Part shown: in pieces, positions 7,674 to 10,384 of the stretch
Numbering within the stretch: the stretch's first letter is position 1
Layout of the letters: each line of letters begins with the position of its first letter
From: Planctomycetaceae bacterium UBA4655
GTDB lineage: Bacteria; Planctomycetota; Planctomycetia; Pirellulales; UBA1268
Reading direction: 5' to 3'
NCBI GenBank assembly: GCA_002405515.1
Contig: DHLZ01000128.1
Location: 1 to 10,384 of the forward strand
Length of the DNA: 10,384 nucleotides
The notes under the pieces: generated by a model
The model's input: only the letters and a program-made list of their open reading frames with translations
The model's database searches: none
Told to the model about the DNA's origin: nothing
Program-made: the position numbers and the translations under genes

Positions 7674-8744
7674 TCAGTCGCCCTTCACGGCGGCAATGAG
7701 CTCGAGCACGTTCTCGACGGGCGTCTGCGGGAGGACGCCGTGGCCGAGGTTGAAGATGTGGCCCGGACGGCCGGCGGCTTCAGCGAGAATCCGCCTCGCC
7801 CGACTCCGAACCGTCGCCGGCTCGGAGAGCAGCACCGCCGGGTCGAGATTTCCCTGGATGCCGCGGTCGTCGCCGATCACCCTCCATGCGTCGGCCAGAC
7901 CGATCCGCCAATCGGCGCCGATCACGTGGCCGCCCGCCTCGGCCAGCAGCGGCAGGAGCGCCGGATTGCCGGTCGCGAAGTGGATCACCGGCGCCCGCTT
8001 CGCCGCGTCGGCGATCGCGTCGCGAGAGTGCGGGAGGACGTACCGACGGTAGTCGTCCGGCGAGAGGCACCCCACCCAGCTGTCGAAGAGCTGCACGATC
8101 TGCGCCCCGGCGTCGATCTGCGCGACGAGATATCGGCTCACCGCCCGGGCGAGCTTCCCCATGATCGCGTGCCATGCCGGTTCGGCGCCGTACATCAGTT
8201 CCTTCGTGTGGAGCCACGCACGGCTCGTGCCCCCTTCGATGCAGTAGCTCGCGAGCGTGAACGGGGCCCCTGCGAAGCCGATCACCGGCAGCGACTCGTC
8301 GAGCCCTGCCCGTGTCGTCCGCACGCAGTCGAACACGAACGCGAGCCTGTCGATGTCGGCGAGCTCGCGGAGCCGCTTCTCGTCGGACGCCTCCCGCAGC
8401 GGGTTGTGGATCACGGGCCCCTCGCCCGCGGCGAACTCGAGGTCCATGCCCATCGGCTCGAGGATCGGCAGGAGATCGCTGAAGATGATCGCCGCATCGA
8501 CCTTGAGCCGATCGACCGTCGCGATCATCACCTCCGCGGAGAGCCGCGGGTTCTTGCAGAGCTCCATGAACCCGACCTTCTCCCGCACCTGCCGGTATTC
8601 CGGCAGATAGCGTCCTGCCTGCCGCATCAGCCAGATCGGCGTGCGGCTCGTCGGCTCGCGGCGGCAGGCCCGCATCATGAGCGAGTCGTGCCAGGGAGGT
8701 CGGATCGGCGGGGCGGCGTTCGGATCGGCGGCGCGGGAAAGCAT
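7674..8744 (-). CDS. hemE: Uroporphyrinogen decarboxylase
   Basis: A 356-residue cytoplasmic enzyme that removes four acetate carboxyl groups from uroporphyrinogen III to give coproporphyrinogen III in heme synthesis. The length is normal and the sequence complete. Signature residues are seen: PIWLMRQAGRYLPEYR (Arg41, Arg45), the catalytic Asp90 in IIFSDLLPI, GFAGAPFTLASYCIEGG with Tyr167, LFDSWVG near 219, and FNLGHGV with His335. The ATG at 8744 gives about 22 residues before the conserved start region, a little more than usual. It is supported by a -10-like TATACT ending exactly 6 nt upstream, which predicts a leaderless mRNA. A 12-bp direct repeat falls in the variable N-terminal codons. 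It follows the toxin gene on the same strand after 57 nt but appears to have its own promoter. Another heme-related gene lies beyond the toxin-antitoxin pair. Identification is firm. Confidence 0.97.
   Translation of the reverse strand: MLSRAADPNAAPPIRPPWHDSLMMRACRREPTSRTPIWLMRQAGRYLPEYRQVREKVGFMELCKNPRLSAEVMIATVDRLKVDAAIIFSDLLPILEPMGMDLEFAAGEGPVIHNPLREASDEKRLRELADIDRLAFVFDCVRTTRAGLDESLPVIGFAGAPFTLASYCIEGGTSRAWLHTKELMYGAEPAWHAIMGKLARAVSRYLVAQIDAGAQIVQLFDSWVGCLSPDDYRRYVLPHSRDAIADAAKRAPVIHFATGNPALLPLLAEAGGHVIGADWRIGLADAWRVIGDDRGIQGNLDPAVLLSEPATVRSRARRILAEAAGRPGHIFNLGHGVLPQTPVENVLELIAAVKGD
8700..8731. repeat. 12-bp direct repeat, 20-nt period, in the 5' end of hemE
   Basis: TCGGATCGGCGG occurs at 8700-8711 and again at 8720-8731. 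Both copies fall in codons for the non-conserved Ala/Pro-rich N-terminus of HemE, before the conserved region. The period is not a multiple of three, so the two copies are read in different frames. A small local duplication or chance in GC-rich sequence would explain it. Confidence 0.6.
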
Positions 8745-8756
8745 CGAACGAGTATA
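8745..8756 (-). promoter_or_regulatory. hemE -10 element, leaderless arrangement
   Basis: TATACT (8756 to 8751) ends 6 nt before the hemE ATG on the minus strand, which would put the first transcribed base at the A of the ATG. There is no room for a Shine-Dalgarno sequence in such an mRNA. The -35 region is poor; the best candidate is a GACC-containing string 17-19 nt upstream. Confidence 0.5.
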
Positions 8757-8773
8757 CGCTCCGCAGGACCCGC

Positions 8774-8803
8774 GCGGTCGTGGCGACCGCCCGAGCCGCG
8801 GTC
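8774..8803. repeat. Two mutually exclusive hairpins between the toxin stop and hemE
   Basis: GCGGTCG (8774-8780) and CGACCGC (8784-8790) form a perfect 7-bp stem with loop TGG. The same GACCGC (8785-8790) can instead pair with a second GCGGTC (8798-8803) across a 7-nt loop. The two structures cannot coexist. They lie just after the toxin stop and upstream of the hemE -10 element, so they are transcribed only by read-through from the toxin-antitoxin operon. A terminator or processing role is inferred; no T-tract is present. Confidence 0.55.
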
Positions 8804-9200
8804 AGCGGCGCAGCCGCTCGTAGAATGCCCGCGGCGACAGGATGAGGACGCCGCCGAAGACCGCGAGGTCGAGCAACTCCTGGTCGCCGGTCACGATGCA
8901 ATCGGCCGAGCCCGCGGCTGCCGTCCCCAACACGGGCAGGTCGTCCCTGTCTTTCACCGTGCCGCGGGGCACCCTCGCGGGCTTCACGATCTCGCTGTTG
9001 GACCGGAGAATCGCCACGAAAAAGGCGGCGCGGGCGGCGGTCGCCTTGAATTTGCGGCGGTAATTCCGCGACACCTCTTCAAGAATATGCTCCGACAGCA
9101 CCACGACGTGATCACGGTAGACGAGCGTGACGAGCGCTTGGCAAAGGCCGTGAGTGGCGATCGACGCCAGCAGTACGTTCGTGTCGAGCACGACCCTCAC
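8802..9200 (-). CDS. PIN-domain toxin of a type II toxin-antitoxin pair (COG1569-like)
   Basis: A 132-residue single-domain protein with the PIN nuclease fold, probably an RNase toxin held inactive by the product of the overlapping upstream gene. Acidic active-site residues fit the family: Asp6 in VVLDTNVLL, Glu41 or Glu42 in SEHILEEVSR, Asp86/Asp87 in KDRDDLPVLGTA, and Asp106 in CIVTGDQELL. The C-terminal GGVLILSPRAFYERL is typical of the COG1569 group rather than of classical VapC. The start is GTG at 9200, and the string GTGA overlaps the antitoxin stop by four bases, with AGGCG 5 nt upstream inside the antitoxin gene, so translation is probably coupled. All catalytic positions are intact, so it should be active. 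The RNA target cannot be read from sequence. Confidence 0.9.
   Translation of the reverse strand: MRVVLDTNVLLASIATHGLCQALVTLVYRDHVVVLSEHILEEVSRNYRRKFKATAARAAFFVAILRSNSEIVKPARVPRGTVKDRDDLPVLGTAAAGSADCIVTGDQELLDLAVFGGVLILSPRAFYERLRR
8804..8818. repeat. Small hairpin in the last toxin codons
   Basis: AGCGGC (8804-8809) and GCCGCT (8813-8818) form a perfect 6-bp stem with a 3-nt loop, overlapping the toxin's final Arg codons and stop. With the neighbouring structures at 8774-8803 it makes a tandem hairpin group at the 3' end of the toxin-antitoxin transcript. Confidence 0.5.
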
Positions 9201-9415
9201 GAAATCGCCTTGAAGATGTCATCATCGGTGATGAACCCCTGGGCTTCGGCGAGCGGGACGGTCGATTTACGCACCGCGGCGAACTGCTCGGCGACGATGA
9301 AGCGTCGCAGGGACTCGCGGACGAGCTCGCTCGACGACCGATGCTGCCGCCGGCTGAGCTCCTCGAGTTGTCGCTTCAGTTCGGTCGGCATGCGTACGTT
9401 GAGGGTGGTGTCCAT
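9197..9415 (-). CDS. Ribbon-helix-helix (CopG-like) antitoxin
   Basis: A 72-residue antitoxin and probable autorepressor. Residues 1-45 form the RHH DNA-binding unit: strand TTLNVRMP, helix TELKRQLEELSRRQ, then SSSELVRESLRRFI. The tail from about residue 50, ending AEAQGFITDDDIFKAIS, is the acidic C-terminal segment expected to wrap and inhibit the PIN toxin; related antitoxins end in a similar TDEDVF-x-x-IS. The ATG at 9415 is chosen because the protein begins right at the RHH strand and because a good promoter ends only 7 nt upstream, so ATGs further upstream (9424, 9496) would overlap or precede the promoter. The mRNA is predicted to be leaderless. RHH dimers normally bind short repeats at their own promoter, but I could not identify a clear operator. 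Confidence 0.88.
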   Translation of the reverse strand: MDTTLNVRMPTELKRQLEELSRRQHRSSSELVRESLRRFIVAEQFAAVRKSTVPLAEAQGFITDDDIFKAIS

Positions 9416-9450
9416 GTAACACATTGTATTGCGATTCGAAGGCCGGTCAA
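9416..9450 (-). promoter_or_regulatory. Sigma-70-type promoter of the toxin-antitoxin operon
   Basis: On the minus strand TTGACC (9450 to 9445) and TACAAT (9428 to 9423) are separated by 16 nt, each one base off the consensus hexamer. This is the best promoter in the window. Only 7 nt separate the -10 from the antitoxin ATG, so transcription should start at or one base before the start codon. A TTCGAA palindrome at 9435-9440 lies in the spacer and could be part of an operator, though six bases are weak evidence. Confidence 0.75.
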
Positions 9451-9530
9451 TGCGGCGGCTGCGCGTGCGCCGCCAGGCCACGGTGTTCGTTCGCACACGG
9501 GCAGCCCCTCACGACCGTCTCTCTCGAGGC

Positions 9531-9543
9531 TACAATTTCGAGG
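9531..9543 (+). promoter_or_regulatory. -10 element of the hemX-like gene, leaderless arrangement
   Basis: TACAAT at 9531-9536 ends 7 nt before the ATG at 9544, the same hexamer and spacing as at the antitoxin on the opposite strand. The -35 position (about 9508-9513, CTCACG) matches the consensus at only three of six bases. GAGG at 9540-9543 touches the ATG and is too close to act as a Shine-Dalgarno for it. Confidence 0.5.
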
Positions 9544-10384
9544 ATGATGCAGTTCGTCTCGGGTATTTCCGTGGTCTGCTTTGCGGCGAGCTATGCCGTG
9601 GCGCTCGCCTGCGAGGCGTCGCGGCTGTTGTTTCGCTCCGGCATCCGCGGGGCCGCGATGATCGCGTTCGCGGCGGCCGGGCTTTTCGCCCACACCGCGT
9701 ATCTCGTCTGGCGGGCGGCGAACGAGCCGGCACTGCCGCTGTCGAGCGCCTTCGACTGGTTCCTGCTCGCAAGCTGGGTGCTCGCCGCGGGATATCTCTG
9801 GCTCACGATCGCGAACCCCAGGACGCCGGTGGGGCTTTTTCTGCTGCCGCTCGTGCTCGGGCTCATCGGCGCCGCGGAACTCTCGAGCCGCGAGCCCTTT
9901 CCGCAGAGCCCTGCCACGCAGTTCTGGGGAGTGATCCATGGCAGCTTCAACCTCGCGGCGAGCGTCGCGGTGGCGCTCGGCGGGGTGGCGGGGCTGATGT
10001 GGCTCATCCAGGCGGCGAGGCTTTCGCGGAAGGCGGCGCCCGCGCAGGGATTCCGAATGCCGAGCCTCGAGAAGCTCGCGGCCATCGACCGGCGGTGTGT
10101 CGCCGTTTCGGCCTGGGCTGCGGCGGCGGGCTTCGCGAGCGGGCTCGTGCTCAACGCGGTGAACCTGCGTCGGGGCCTGCTCGAGACGGTGCCCTGGACC
10201 GATCCGGTGGTGCTGCGGATGGGATTGCTCGTGTCGTGGCTCGTGTTCGCGGCGATCGCGTCGCGGGTGGTCTCGCGGCAGCCGGGCGGAGCCAAGACCG
10301 TCGCCTGGCTGTCGCTCGTGAGCGTCGGCCTGCTCGCCCTTTCCATCCTCTGGGGCCTCGTCGCCCCCTCGCGTCACGGCGTTC
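9544..10384 (+). CDS. HemX/CcsA-like cytochrome c assembly family membrane protein (3' end beyond window)
   Basis: The frame from the ATG at 9544 (or the adjacent ATG at 9547) is open to the window edge, giving 280 residues with no stop. Eight hydrophobic segments are visible at about 4-22, 34-56, 67-90, 95-112, 128-155, 185-206, 221-243 and 251-274, the helix number of the HemX/CcsA family (PF01578-type). The order WGVIHGSFN (His132), a cytoplasmic-type linker with LEKLAAIDRR near 175, then a helix ending in SGLVLN matches that family. The heme-handling WWD motif of true CcsA is reduced to PWTDP at 217-221, and the later conserved His is absent, so HemX-type is more likely than a working heme exporter. 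HemX genes often precede hemA, and hemE is nearby, so hemA may lie just downstream. The gene diverges from the antitoxin across 128 nt. Confidence 0.75.
   Translation, partial: MMQFVSGISVVCFAASYAVALACEASRLLFRSGIRGAAMIAFAAAGLFAHTAYLVWRAANEPALPLSSAFDWFLLASWVLAAGYLWLTIANPRTPVGLFLLPLVLGLIGAAELSSREPFPQSPATQFWGVIHGSFNLAASVAVALGGVAGLMWLIQAARLSRKAAPAQGFRMPSLEKLAAIDRRCVAVSAWAAAAGFASGLVLNAVNLRRGLLETVPWTDPVVLRMGLLVSWLVFAAIASRVVSRQPGGAKTVAWLSLVSVGLLALSILWGLVAPSRHGV

Noticed and set aside
9219..9234. TCATCA/TGATGA inverted repeat upstream of the toxin start
   Set aside because: A 6-bp stem over codons for the conserved acidic tail of the antitoxin is explained by the Asp-rich codons; there is no further support for a regulatory role.
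9416..9496. Longer antitoxin starting at 9496 or 9424
   Set aside because: The extra residues are not RHH-like and the ATG at 9424 overlaps the -10 hexamer, so neither start would be on the predicted transcript.
9376..10377. A 333-codon minus-strand frame opposite the hemX-like gene
   Set aside because: The plus strand encodes a coherent eight-helix membrane protein; the opposite frame is charge-rich shadow sequence.

Overview
The window is about 10.4 kb of GC-rich DNA with ordinary, densely packed bacterial chromosomal genes. The uroporphyrinogen decarboxylase resembles planctomycete homologues from memory, and the GC content and gene types fit a planctomycete (perhaps Pirellulales), but no marker such as rRNA is present, so the lineage is an inference. 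I see no rRNA, tRNA, CRISPR array, insertion sequence or phage gene.

Layout from left to right: (1) 150-1085, plus strand, a LOG-family (PGGxGTxxE) nucleotide-processing protein. (2) 1099-3626, minus strand, a PhoR-like sensor kinase preceded by its PhoB-like response regulator. The regulator may start upstream at 3860, where there is a much better ribosome binding site. (3) 3968-7480, minus strand, a 1170-residue SNF2-type helicase whose N-terminal SWIM zinc finger looks degenerate. (4) 7674-8744, minus strand, hemE. (5) 8802-9415, minus strand, a toxin-antitoxin pair: an RHH antitoxin overlapped by a GTG-started PIN-domain toxin. (6) 9544 to the window end, plus strand, an unfinished HemX/CcsA-like eight-helix membrane protein diverging from the antitoxin.

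How they work together: the two-component pair is a self-contained phosphorelay, probably co-transcribed. HemE and the HemX-like protein both belong to tetrapyrrole/heme biology, and the toxin-antitoxin module sits between these two divergent genes as if inserted at their boundary. The helicase stands alone, with no recognisable defence partners.

The most interesting signals are regulatory. Three gene starts (hemE, the antitoxin and the hemX-like gene) each have a -10-like hexamer ending 6-7 nt before the ATG, which predicts leaderless mRNAs, whereas the LOG gene and the long form of the response regulator have purine-rich Shine-Dalgarno sequences. A 35-nt palindrome with perfect 17-nt arms lies inside the last codons of the sensor kinase, facing the convergent LOG gene. 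Two mutually exclusive hairpins lie between the toxin stop and the hemE promoter. I found no convincing new multi-gene system.
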